Part shown: piece after piece, positions 1 through 7,874 of the stretch
Layout of the letters: every line of letters begins with the position of its first letter
How positions within the stretch are numbered: position 1 is the first letter of the stretch
Origin: Pirellulales bacterium
GTDB taxonomy: Bacteria > Planctomycetota > Planctomycetia > Pirellulales > UBA1268
Length of the DNA: 64,000 bases
NCBI GenBank assembly: GCA_016776925.1
Contig: JADHSL010000002.1
Location: forward strand, 61,438 to 125,437
Direction of reading: 5' to 3'
Program-made: the position numbers and the translations under genes
The notes under the pieces: generated by a model
Databases searched by the model: none
What the model was told of the DNA's origin: nothing
The model's input: only the letters and a program-made list of their open reading frames with translations

Positions 1-730
1 TTTTAAGCGGCGCACCTGAGTCAACAAGTTTTTGCGCTGCCAGATACTTCTCACGACCAACTAACCAGTTATCTCGTTCGATAAGCGTTCTGCCAGGACG
101 ATCTCTCTCATGAAAATCGTCGTCTGCCTTAAAAAGACGACGGTACTGGATTTTCTCATCTGCACGACCAATCTTTTGCCCGATAAACCATCCCATTCGT
201 CCAAGCAACCGCGGTTCACGGGTGTTAAAGAAAACCCCCTGCCTGAGAAATTCAATACCTTTCATAACCCACGCATAGCGGTCGTGATAATCATCAAATT
301 GAACTGAAATATTGTAAGAAAGATTATGAGCCTGGAAGTCCCAGACTGAATAAAAGTTGGGTTGCAGTTTTGTCATCTGTTCCAAAACAGCCGACAAATT
401 TGTCCAATCTTCGACTTTCTTGTAGAAGTTCGCTCGATCCCAAAGCAGCGTCACTGCAATGTTTTTCAGCCCAAGTGTTGCTAATCGCATCGTTTCACTC
501 GTTGGATCAATTTCTCCCAAGTCAGCTTGAGACAGTTGTGCTTCTGTCCTGAGCCGTGCCAGGTAACCACCAGGATTAGAAGAATCACGGGGCTGACTCA
601 GGGCAGAGAGCGGCACAAGCAGGACCGCTATCAGCACGAGTGCTACAAGTGTATCTGGCCGCAACCCAAGCCAAGAACCTCTATCCTGATGTTTCGATTG
701 CGTAGGATGACTACTATTTCTTTCAGTCAT
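1..730 (-). CDS. Conserved membrane-anchored protein, C-terminus beyond window edge (partial)
   Basis: The frame opens at an ATG at 730 on the minus strand and runs without a stop to base 1, giving 243 residues with the C-terminus missing. The start overlaps the stop of the permease gene as ATGA (727-730), which implies translational coupling. After a polar N-terminus there is one hydrophobic segment (about residues 27-44), probably a signal anchor. The rest looks soluble, extracytoplasmic and rich in aromatic residues. I recognise no catalytic motif. As the third gene after an ABC ATPase and permease it could be an accessory subunit, but that is inference from position only. Confidence 0.8.
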   Translation of the reverse strand, partial: MTERNSSHPTQSKHQDRGSWLGLRPDTLVALVLIAVLLVPLSALSQPRDSSNPGGYLARLRTEAQLSQADLGEIDPTSETMRLATLGLKNIAVTLLWDRANFYKKVEDWTNLSAVLEQMTKLQPNFYSVWDFQAHNLSYNISVQFDDYHDRYAWVMKGIEFLRQGVFFNTREPRLLGRMGWFIGQKIGRADEKIQYRRLFKADDDFHERDRPGRTLIERDNWLVGREKYLAAQKLVDSGAPLK

Positions 731-2556
731 GATGCCACCTCGCGGGCTTTAAGGATGAATGCTCCAGCAATGAAAAATGCTACAAGATACCCGAGTGTTT
801 CAAATGCGTGCTGACCAATCAGATTCAGTGGGATGTCAAAACCACTCGCTACGAAATTACTTGTTCCTAATTCTGACAAAGATGGAAACAAGGATGCGGC
901 GAGCCGCATTGGTGCAAGCAAAAACGTGTCTATTGTTTTCATAGCTGTCACAAAAGGCGTTTGATCTAACTCCACAACGATACTCGCCTGAGTGACGATC
1001 CTATACAGAGATTCAATAGGGCCACCACCGGGCATTTCAAAGCTATCGCCTGTCAACTGCGCATCGAAGAGACCTTCGATAAAACTACGGAACTGACCAA
1101 TCAGTACGATGGACAAGGTTGCCAGCAAGGCGACCGGTCCTGCAAGAAATGTACTGAACATGACTCCAATTGCTGCGACTAAAAGCATTGCAAACCAAAT
1201 CCCCAAACAACTCTTTGCATAATTCAGAACAAACGAACCATTACCACTGCGAAGATAAAAATCCGCCTGTGCGACACCGTAATACTGTGCTGGTTCGAGA
1301 CACTGCAGCACAATCTCTACTCTACCGTCAGAGATAATGTCACTAAACAAATCGACTTTTCTTGTCCCTCCGTCGGCTGACGTTGCGACCAAAGTTCTCG
1401 GTATCAGGAGGGAATCAATGGTGAATTCTTTGGCTGTGAAATAAATCGGATCGCTCTGTAATCCCGTTGAGGGATTCCGGACACGGACACTCCCAGCAAT
1501 ACCCTTCTCAATGTCTCCCTTATAGGTTCTGAACACCCGGACAATCATTTCAAGGGGCAAGCCCTGTGGAAACTCTGATGGTGTAATACCATCAAATGTC
1601 CAGATTGCCGCAGCCAGAGAACCACCCTCAATGTATTGACGATAGGACCATTCTGCCCCAACGCTTATCCCCTTGTCGCTCGGCCGACCTTCTCGATCAA
1701 GAAAGCGTAACGTGCCGCGCAGCGGCCTTCTCGCCTCAAGCAGACCTTCGACTGAACCGACTTTGTAACGAGCAGTTTCTCCAGTACCGCCTATGCGTTG
1801 GATCGCATGCCTGTGGCCTTGGGTCGTATCTGTTGCGCCATTCCCATTTGCATCAAGTTCGACACGGTGCCGATGTCCACGATCAAGACTGGTACGACCC
1901 TCGAAACCCGTCACACGGCCATTTTCTAGTCGCTCTTCCAGAAGGTCGGCTCCAGACACTTGGTGACTGTGACTGACACTTCGCACAACAAAGGCCCAAC
2001 CGACGCCTCCCATGATCACAAGCAGGACAGTACCGACAATAGAAAACCCAAGTATTCTTCCGAAGACAATCTCGCCAGTGCGAACCGGTTTGGTTGTCAC
2101 CGTCTGAATGGCCTTCGCCTTGACATCAGCAGGCAGACTAAAAACGGAAAGCACTAAAACCACCAGGCAAACTAAGAGATTTGTGGCAGAAAGAATAAAA
2201 CCTAAATAAAGCTTTCCCGGATTAACACTTTGTGGGTCCAGAAACCAACCAGCAAACAAGACAATGACGGCAAAAAGGCCAAGGACAATAAGCACGTTAC
2301 GGCGAAGTGATTCTTGAATCGCTAAACGCGCCAAGGCCCAAATACGACGCATCGACATGCCAAGAAGATCTGTTATCCCAGCCAGCACGCCCCGATAAAC
2401 GCGATCGCCAGCCGCGAGTGGTCCGGAAACGGCTGACATCGAAACCCACGCCAAGAGAGCTGCGAAGACAGAAACTAAAAACGCAACCAGCATGTAGGAT
2501 GCAAGTGCGGGGCCAAACCAAGTAACGAATGTTGGTATTTCCTGTTCAAGAACCAT
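727..2556 (-). CDS. ABC-2 type transporter permease with large extracytoplasmic insert
   Basis: A 609-residue membrane protein encoded downstream of an ABC ATPase on the same strand, so most likely the membrane half of one exporter. Hydrophobic segments lie near residues 20-45, 88-104, 115-140 and 165-190, followed by a soluble insert of about 240 residues (roughly 191-430). More segments follow near 455-495 and at the C-terminus (about 580-605). The insert carries two GHRH tetrapeptides (227-230 and 247-250) flanking a DANGNG turn, plus an HSH triplet at 196-198, which suggests metal binding. The stop overlaps the next gene by ATGA. The substrate cannot be read from the sequence. Confidence 0.85.
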   Translation of the reverse strand: MVLEQEIPTFVTWFGPALASYMLVAFLVSVFAALLAWVSMSAVSGPLAAGDRVYRGVLAGITDLLGMSMRRIWALARLAIQESLRRNVLIVLGLFAVIVLFAGWFLDPQSVNPGKLYLGFILSATNLLVCLVVLVLSVFSLPADVKAKAIQTVTTKPVRTGEIVFGRILGFSIVGTVLLVIMGGVGWAFVVRSVSHSHQVSGADLLEERLENGRVTGFEGRTSLDRGHRHRVELDANGNGATDTTQGHRHAIQRIGGTGETARYKVGSVEGLLEARRPLRGTLRFLDREGRPSDKGISVGAEWSYRQYIEGGSLAAAIWTFDGITPSEFPQGLPLEMIVRVFRTYKGDIEKGIAGSVRVRNPSTGLQSDPIYFTAKEFTIDSLLIPRTLVATSADGGTRKVDLFSDIISDGRVEIVLQCLEPAQYYGVAQADFYLRSGNGSFVLNYAKSCLGIWFAMLLVAAIGVMFSTFLAGPVALLATLSIVLIGQFRSFIEGLFDAQLTGDSFEMPGGGPIESLYRIVTQASIVVELDQTPFVTAMKTIDTFLLAPMRLAASLFPSLSELGTSNFVASGFDIPLNLIGQHAFETLGYLVAFFIAGAFILKAREVAS

Positions 2557-2696
2557 CGATTTCAGCGCTCGTTTGTAAATCAGGTAAAAATTTGATCAAT
2601 GGACACGTTCATCGTACGTGCGATCTGCTTATTATTTGCAGAAACAATACGATTTATCTTTCACGAATCACGAGTGGGGCCAACCAGTTTGAGTTA

Positions 2697-3608
2697 TCAA
2701 TCCTGCCGTGCCCTTCGACCAGGCCTCGACTCAGTATCTCGAACAATCTCAAGAAACAAATCCTCCAGAGTCGTTGTTGGGCTACCAATTTCAATCCCGG
2801 TACCGCCATGACGCTCTATAACTGCACGAATTTCATCATGTGCCTCTGCAGGAAGGCCAGTTGAACGGATTTGCGTTATGTCGGTCACCCGAAGTAGTTC
2901 ATCAACACGCCCAAGTTCTTTCAGCTCACCTTGATGGAGAACGGCTATACGATCACACACATCCTCAACATCTGCCAAGAGATGAGAACACATAATAACG
3001 GTCTTCCCTCGCTCTTTGAGATCGATGATTAGATCCTTCATTTCACGAGTACCTATTGGATCCAGCCCACTTGTTGGTTCATCGAGAAGAACAAGTTCGG
3101 GGTCATTGATGAGTGCTTGAGCAACGCCAATACGTCGAGTCATACCCTTCGAGTATTCCCGCAATTGCCTTTTCTTATCACGCCCAAGTCCAACCATTTC
3201 AATGAGCGCATCGGCTCGACGCTTTCGTTCCTCGGGTGGCATGTCAAACAGCCGTCCGTAGAAATCCAATGTTTCTTCAGCGTCAAGAAATTTATAAAGA
3301 TAGGACTCTTCGGGAAGGTAGCCGATGCGGTCATTCTTTGAAACATCTGTGGCATCTTTATTAAAAATTACAGCTTCACCAGATGTTGGAAAAATCAGAC
3401 CGAGTAGCAGTTTCATTGTCGTTGTTTTTCCCGAACCATTTGGTCCGAGCAAGCCGAAAATTTCACCTTGGCGAATCTCGAGATCGAGAGGTTTCAACGC
3501 AACTTTCTTGCTCCGTCCCCAGAAGTCACGATAAGTCTTTGAGAGATTTCGAGCCTCTACAACGACCTCAGTCGACTGTGCACTCTGAGTTTCTGCCTGC
3601 TTGTCCAT
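2697..3608 (-). CDS. ABC transporter ATP-binding protein
   Basis: A 303-residue ABC ATPase on the cytoplasmic side of the membrane. Walker A is GPNGSGKT (residues 55-62), the ABC signature is the variant YSKGMTRR (about 152-159), and Walker B with the catalytic Glu is LVLLDEP (about 172-178), followed by the D-loop SGLDP. The H-loop is in MCSHLL. The arrangement matches the ABC-2 export family (drug, polysaccharide or lipid exporters) rather than importers. The permease gene starts 140 bp downstream on the same strand, so the two probably form one exporter. Substrate unknown. Confidence 0.93.
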   Translation of the reverse strand: MDKQAETQSAQSTEVVVEARNLSKTYRDFWGRSKKVALKPLDLEIRQGEIFGLLGPNGSGKTTTMKLLLGLIFPTSGEAVIFNKDATDVSKNDRIGYLPEESYLYKFLDAEETLDFYGRLFDMPPEERKRRADALIEMVGLGRDKKRQLREYSKGMTRRIGVAQALINDPELVLLDEPTSGLDPIGTREMKDLIIDLKERGKTVIMCSHLLADVEDVCDRIAVLHQGELKELGRVDELLRVTDITQIRSTGLPAEAHDEIRAVIERHGGTGIEIGSPTTTLEDLFLEIVRDTESRPGRRARQD

Positions 3609-3839
3609 ATCAGCCCTGTCTCCATTACATTGTCAGCGATAATTTTGTGACGAATTATGTTTGCCTCGAGTCGCCCCACCACAGCTACACTTGTAACCCA
3701 AAACTGCCTGTTTGTTGAGGGGCAAGTGGCATGCGTAGACTATTTGTACCATGAGCCAGCACACTCATGCCCACAAATGTGGGGGGTAGATTGGCAGATT
3801 TTGTGCTAATTGTGGTTCAAAAGAAAACCACTCCGCTAT

Positions 3840-4664
3840 TCAACGCTCACCAGAAGAGCGGCGGTGAGCGTTTTTCTGCATACCATTCACCTGCTTTTGA
3901 ACCACGCCAACCACCTGACGGGCGGCAAAAAGTTCTGCCTGCGTGAAATATCTTTGATCAGGAACACCTCCCGGGCGATCAATTACTTCAGCGGCCAGTT
4001 TTTGCCATGACAGTCCGCTCGAAATATTCCATGCAGCTGCTTGGGCAACTTTGAACGGAATTTCACCACGACCAAACGAATCGAGTAGAGCCGCCAACGC
4101 TGGGTCGTCTGAAAATGACTCCAGAGCGGCCAAGCGATATGGAATACGTGGTGATGGTTCACGCTTTCCGTATTCAAGACAGACCGTAGCTACCTTCACA
4201 ACTTTTGTTTTCTCTGGTGGAACGGAGAACATACCGCCGCCCATGCCGCCCATGCCACCACCCATGCCGCCGCCCATACCGCCGCCCATGCCGCCACCCA
4301 TGCCACCACCGCCAGCGGCTTGACCCCCGCCGCCGCCGCCCATGCCGCCGCCCATGCCGCCGCCGCCCATGCCACCACCAATACCACCACCACCAAACTG
4401 CGCTAAAACAGGAACTCCTACAAACGCTTTTGGTAAACGAAGTGTCAGCGGTTGATCAGATTTATTATCAATGACGATCTGCGCTGAGCGAGAGTCGTTA
4501 GGGATATATTTCACATCGACCAGCCCTGCTTTTTCCGCATCGAGTATGTCTTGGCTTGCAACAACTGATGACTGGGCCGAAGAAAGGCCATCAGCGAAAG
4601 ACTGCGGTACCACACAAGCAGTAAAGAAAAAAAATAAACTGAATCCAGCGATGTATGATCTCAT
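3840..4664 (-). CDS. Secreted Gly/Met-repeat protein
   Basis: I place the start at the ATG at 4664 because it begins a clear signal peptide (hydrophobic residues about 5-19, likely cut near residue 24) and is preceded by GGGAAG. A longer frame reaches 4760. The mature protein has an N-terminal region that reads like a small beta domain (residues 25-90), a Gly-rich tract of repeated GGGM or GGM units (91-145), and a C-terminal helical region of about 125 residues. A perfect 10-bp inverted repeat covers the last codons. Function unknown; exported. I do not recognise a named family. Confidence 0.8.
   Translation of the reverse strand: MRSYIAGFSLFFFFTACVVPQSFADGLSSAQSSVVASQDILDAEKAGLVDVKYIPNDSRSAQIVIDNKSDQPLTLRLPKAFVGVPVLAQFGGGGIGGGMGGGGMGGGMGGGGGGQAAGGGGMGGGMGGGMGGGMGGGMGGMGGGMFSVPPEKTKVVKVATVCLEYGKREPSPRIPYRLAALESFSDDPALAALLDSFGRGEIPFKVAQAAAWNISSGLSWQKLAAEVIDRPGGVPDQRYFTQAELFAARQVVGVVQKQVNGMQKNAHRRSSGER
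3842..3872. other. Perfect 10-bp inverted repeat at the 3' end of the Gly-rich gene
   Basis: AACGCTCACC (3842-3851) and its exact reverse complement (3863-3872) enclose an 11-nt loop. The stem covers the last codons and the stop of the minus-strand gene. A run of T (3871-3875) follows only in the plus direction, so a terminator for plus-strand transcripts is possible. For the minus-strand gene it would be a stabilising 3' hairpin without a U-tract. Confidence 0.5.
4230..4394 (-). repeat. Imperfect Gly-Gly-Gly-Met coding repeat
   Basis: The minus-strand coding sequence is a degenerate tandem array of GGC/GGT glycine codons broken by ATG about every fourth codon, for about 55 codons. The plus strand reads as repeats of CATGCCGCC and CATGCCACC. 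Such tracts expand and contract by slippage. Confidence 0.9.
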
Positions 4665-4867
4665 ACGAAATCTTCCCAGTCGTAAATGTGCGAAGGCCCA
4701 GCATGCAGGAAAAGATTTTTTCCTCATCCGCCATGCAACAGTGACGCGCAGTCCGAGCAACTATTCCTTCTAAGTATTGCTTCGGCTGTTAGCAAAGGGA
4801 AATCTGACCAAGTCGACCAGATGTATTGCTCCGGCGGAATACAGCGTTGAACGGTGTTATGACGACT

Positions 4868-5350
4868 TTAACGCTTAGAAAACTGCGTTCCGCGGCGAGC
4901 ACCACGAAGACCGTATTTCTTTCGTTCTTTCATTCGACCATCACGAGTCAGAAGCCCACCTTGACGAAGTGGCTCTGCAAATTCAGCATCAAAGTCCTTG
5001 AGAGCACGGGCGATCCCGAGGCGGCACGCACCAGCCTGCCCCGAAGCACCACCACCGTTCACCGTTATATCAACATCAACTGTCTTCTCTTGACCGACGT
5101 GCCCGAGAGCACCAGAGACCAGTCCTCGATCTTTCAAAGACGGAAAGTAAACATCTAGAGGACGTTTATTCACAGTAATTGCTCCGGCACCAGAGCGCAA
5201 CCGAACTCGAGCAACCGCAGACTTACGTCGACCAGTCGCAATCACATTGCCTGCTAAGTCCACACGTTTCTTCGGCAGTGATGACGCAGGGGCCGTCGGA
5301 GTAGCAACTGCGGGTGATGGTGTAAATTCTGTTGAAGAATCGGTAGACAT
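4868..5350 (-). CDS. rpsI: 30S ribosomal protein S9
   Basis: A 160-residue protein whose C-terminal 130 residues are clearly ribosomal protein uS9. They contain the conserved ATGRRKSAVARV segment, the central GGGASGQAGA loop and the basic tail ending in QFSKR, which reaches the P-site tRNA in the ribosome. An N-terminal extension of about 30 residues rich in Pro, Ala and Ser precedes the domain. The start ATG at 5350 has GGAG about 9 nt upstream. It lies 48 bp downstream of rplM on the same strand, the usual L13-S9 operon order. Confidence 0.97.
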   Translation of the reverse strand: MSTDSSTEFTPSPAVATPTAPASSLPKKRVDLAGNVIATGRRKSAVARVRLRSGAGAITVNKRPLDVYFPSLKDRGLVSGALGHVGQEKTVDVDITVNGGGASGQAGACRLGIARALKDFDAEFAEPLRQGGLLTRDGRMKERKKYGLRGARRGTQFSKR

Positions 5351-5398
5351 ACTGTCGGACTCCAGATTGATATATACAGGTATTTCTTAAAATTTAGT

Positions 5399-5851
5399 TT
5401 ACAGGCCAACAGTACAACGCGTACCAAGTTCTTTTGGCTCCGGCAGTTGCGCTTCATGAGGATGATCAGGGCCGGCATACACTTTCAGCTTGCTCAGCAT
5501 ACTACGGCCTAGCTTATTTTTTGGCAGCATACGTCGCACTGCTTCCTCAAGAATAAGCGAAGGCCGACGATCACGCCGTTTCTCAGCTGTCTCAACTTTC
5601 AGTCCAGTGTAACCCGTATACCAGCGATACTCTTTCTGCTGCCACTTGTTCCCACCGAATTCAACTTTTTCAGCGTTCACAACAACAACATAATCACCAG
5701 TATCGACATGTGGCGTGTACGTTGGCCGGTGCTTGCCCATTAAGATCGTCGCGATGTCACTCGCAAGACGTCCAACTCGTTTTTCATTGGCATCTACCAA
5801 CCACCATCGTTGTTCGACTTCACCGGTTTTGGCCATGAATGTTTTATTCAT
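5399..5851 (-). CDS. rplM: 50S ribosomal protein L13
   Basis: Ribosomal protein uL13 of about 150 residues, identified by WWLVDANEKRVGRLAS near the N-terminus, the MGKHRPTYTPHVDTGDYVVVVNA core and the YAGPDHPHEAQ C-terminal segment. I choose the ATG at 5851 (MNKTFMAKTG), which gives the family's usual start. An in-frame ATG at 5881 would add ten residues. An AAGGA lies about 15 nt upstream of the chosen start, a rather long spacing, so the exact start is uncertain. First gene of the rplM-rpsI pair, divergent from the transhydrogenase operon. Confidence 0.95.
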   Translation of the reverse strand: MNKTFMAKTGEVEQRWWLVDANEKRVGRLASDIATILMGKHRPTYTPHVDTGDYVVVVNAEKVEFGGNKWQQKEYRWYTGYTGLKVETAEKRRDRRPSLILEEAVRRMLPKNKLGRSMLSKLKVYAGPDHPHEAQLPEPKELGTRCTVGL

Positions 5852-6214
5852 CGTATTTTTCACTTTTCCTTGGTTCGGCAAAGTGGCTTCTCACACCGCA
5901 GCCACACGAAACTGCCAGATCATTAGACTCCCTACTTTGGAGTACTCTTCTGGTTTCATGCGGACATTCTTTTGCCTGAGCCCCGAAGAATACCAGCGTA
6001 ACAACAACTTCTCAAGCCTCCCTCATACTCACCGCAGGATGGCGCCGATTTGCCTACTGACGCCAAAAAGTGCAGAATCTCAGCAACCAGCAGTTTGAGG
6101 CGTTAAGTCACTCCTCGTTAAGTCACTCCTAATGGTACCCATACCACAATTGCTGCTCTGTTGTTACTAGTCATTCAGCGATCGTCCTATTCCCCTTTAA
6201 TCTCGAGCCACTCA
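5852..6214. other. Divergent intergenic region between rplM and pntAA
   Basis: This gap must hold the promoters of the ribosomal pair (minus) and the transhydrogenase operon (plus). The only clear structure I see is a perfect 15-bp tandem repeat at 6101-6130, on the pntAA side. I see no convincing coding sequence or tRNA. Confidence 0.6.
6101..6130. repeat. Perfect 15-bp tandem direct repeat upstream of pntAA
   Basis: The unit CGTTAAGTCACTCCT occurs twice without a gap (6101-6115 and 6116-6130), 85 bp before the pntAA start codon. It could be a duplicated regulator site or a chance tandem duplication. Confidence 0.85.
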
Positions 6215-7417
6215 ATGAAAGTAGCGGTCATTAAGGAACTTTTCCCCGGTGAGCACAGAGTCGCTCTTGTTCCTGCAGTCGTCAGCACTCTCGTTAAAGC
6301 CGATCACGCCGTACTCATCGAGAGTAACGCGGGGCTTGCAGCTGGTTTCAGTGACGCCGATTACGAGCAGGCAGGAGGAAGAATTGTTGATCGAGACGAG
6401 GCCTTTCAAGCCGACTGCGTACTCACTGTTCGCACGTGCGGAGCCGCCGGTGAAACATGGGAATCAGACCGAAAAAGAATGTCCGCCAATTCAGCAATTA
6501 TCGGCATGGCTGACCCCCTCGGCAACTGTGAAGCGTGTCTTGAAGACGCCAAGACTGGAGCAACTATCTACGCGTTGGAACTTGTTCCTCGTATTACGCG
6601 TGCCCAAAGCATGGATGTTTTATCAAGCCAAGCAAATATTGCAGGATACGAAGCTGTCCTTCTCGGAGCTACTGCGCTCAAGAAAATCCTGCCAATGATG
6701 ACAACCGCGGCTGGAACAATTCGTCCTGCCAAGGTACTCATTCTTGGAGCTGGCGTCGCGGGGCTTCAGGCGATCGCAACAGCCAAGCGGCTTGGTGCAC
6801 AGGTTCTTGCTTATGACGTTCGGCCTGCAGTGAAAGAACAGGTAGAGAGTCTCGGAGCAAAATTCGTTGAGCTCGACTTGGAAACGGAATCGAGTGAAAC
6901 CAAGGGTGGATACGCCAAAGCCATGACTGAAGAGTTCTATAAAAAGCAGCAAGAACAGCTTGGCAAAGTCATAGCAGAATGCGATCTTGTTGTTACCACG
7001 GCCCTCATACCAGGCAAACCGGCACCAATACTGATTACTAAAGCAATGGTCCAGGGTATGCAGCCGGGGAGTGTGATTGTGGACCTCGCAGCCGAGCGAG
7101 GCGGTAATTGTGAGATGACCACTCCTGGCGAAACAACCAGTTTCAACGGAATGACGATCCTTGGGCCAACCAACCTTCCAGCCGAGGTGGCCACGCACAC
7201 CAGTCAACTCTACTCAAAAAACATTGTTACCTTTTTAAACCATCTCGTTGGCTGTGGTTTCCCTCAGGAAACGTCAGATGACGAAATCTGCCAGGAAACA
7301 CTGGTCGCTCGGAACGGAGAAGTTGTTCACGCCCGCGTGAGAGACCTCGCTGGAATGTCACAACTACCATGCGAATCATCTTCACAAGAAGGCACCGACA
7401 ACGGTTCGTCTTCCTAA
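6215..7417 (+). CDS. pntAA: NAD(P) transhydrogenase subunit alpha, NAD-binding part
   Basis: A 400-residue soluble domain I of the proton-translocating transhydrogenase, which transfers hydride between NADH and NADP at the membrane and is driven by the proton gradient. It has the AlaDH/PNT N-terminal signature (KELFPGEHRVALVP), the RAQSMDVLSSQANIAGY segment, and the nucleotide-binding glycine motif VLILGAGVAGLQA. I start at the ATG at 6215 because MKVAVIKE is the standard N-terminus; the frame is open further upstream. It is split from the membrane part (next gene), as in many bacteria other than E. coli. Confidence 0.95.
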   Translation: MKVAVIKELFPGEHRVALVPAVVSTLVKADHAVLIESNAGLAAGFSDADYEQAGGRIVDRDEAFQADCVLTVRTCGAAGETWESDRKRMSANSAIIGMADPLGNCEACLEDAKTGATIYALELVPRITRAQSMDVLSSQANIAGYEAVLLGATALKKILPMMTTAAGTIRPAKVLILGAGVAGLQAIATAKRLGAQVLAYDVRPAVKEQVESLGAKFVELDLETESSETKGGYAKAMTEEFYKKQQEQLGKVIAECDLVVTTALIPGKPAPILITKAMVQGMQPGSVIVDLAAERGGNCEMTTPGETTSFNGMTILGPTNLPAEVATHTSQLYSKNIVTFLNHLVGCGFPQETSDDEICQETLVARNGEVVHARVRDLAGMSQLPCESSSQEGTDNGSSS

Positions 7418-7470
7418 TCCTCTTAAGTACAACCCGACATCTACCTCTTGCATAGCCACGAGATCACGTA

Positions 7471-7824
7471 ATGAATATTGTCTTGCTTGCCAACGTACTG
7501 CCGCTTTTGGCAACGGCACCAACTCCTGGTGAAGATCCGGCCTCTCGATTCATCCGGCTTCTTACCGTTTTCCTCTTGGCGATGTGGGTTGGCTTTGAAG
7601 TCATTACGAAAGTCCCTCAACGTCTTCACACTCCTTTAACGAGTGGTTCGAATGCAATTTCTGGTGTTACGGTTGTTGGTGCTCTGGTTGTCGCAGGCAG
7701 CCTCACGACAGGATTCGGCACCTTGTTTGGACTCATGGCAGTCTTGCTGGCAATGATAAATGTCGCCGGAGGCTTTGTTGTAACGCACAGAATGCTTGAA
7801 ATGTTTAACCCCAAAAAAAAGTAG
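7471..7824 (+). CDS. pntAB: NAD(P) transhydrogenase subunit alpha, membrane part
   Basis: A 117-residue membrane protein with three hydrophobic segments, matching the C-terminal domain II part of the alpha subunit encoded as a separate polypeptide. The segment VPQRLHTPLTSGSNAISG is characteristic of this family and sits at a membrane boundary. It lies between pntAA (53 bp upstream) and pntB (50 bp downstream), so the three-gene arrangement is clear. Confidence 0.95.
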   Translation: MNIVLLANVLPLLATAPTPGEDPASRFIRLLTVFLLAMWVGFEVITKVPQRLHTPLTSGSNAISGVTVVGALVVAGSLTTGFGTLFGLMAVLLAMINVAGGFVVTHRMLEMFNPKKK

Positions 7825-7874
7825 TGCCGCTGGTTATCGCTTCTACCCTTTCTGTTATCTAAAAAGGATTCCTT

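Noticed and set aside
4051..4323. Plus-strand Pro/Met-rich frame (PPMPPP repeats)
   Set aside because: It is the reverse strand of the Gly/Met codon array, an artefact of repeat composition.
4230..4394. Repeat array considered as CRISPR
   Set aside because: Units are 9-12 bp coding repeats without unique spacers and lie in a translated frame.
6623..7207. Minus-strand open frame of 194 codons antisense to pntAA
   Set aside because: It lies wholly within a confidently assigned gene and has no recognisable domain.
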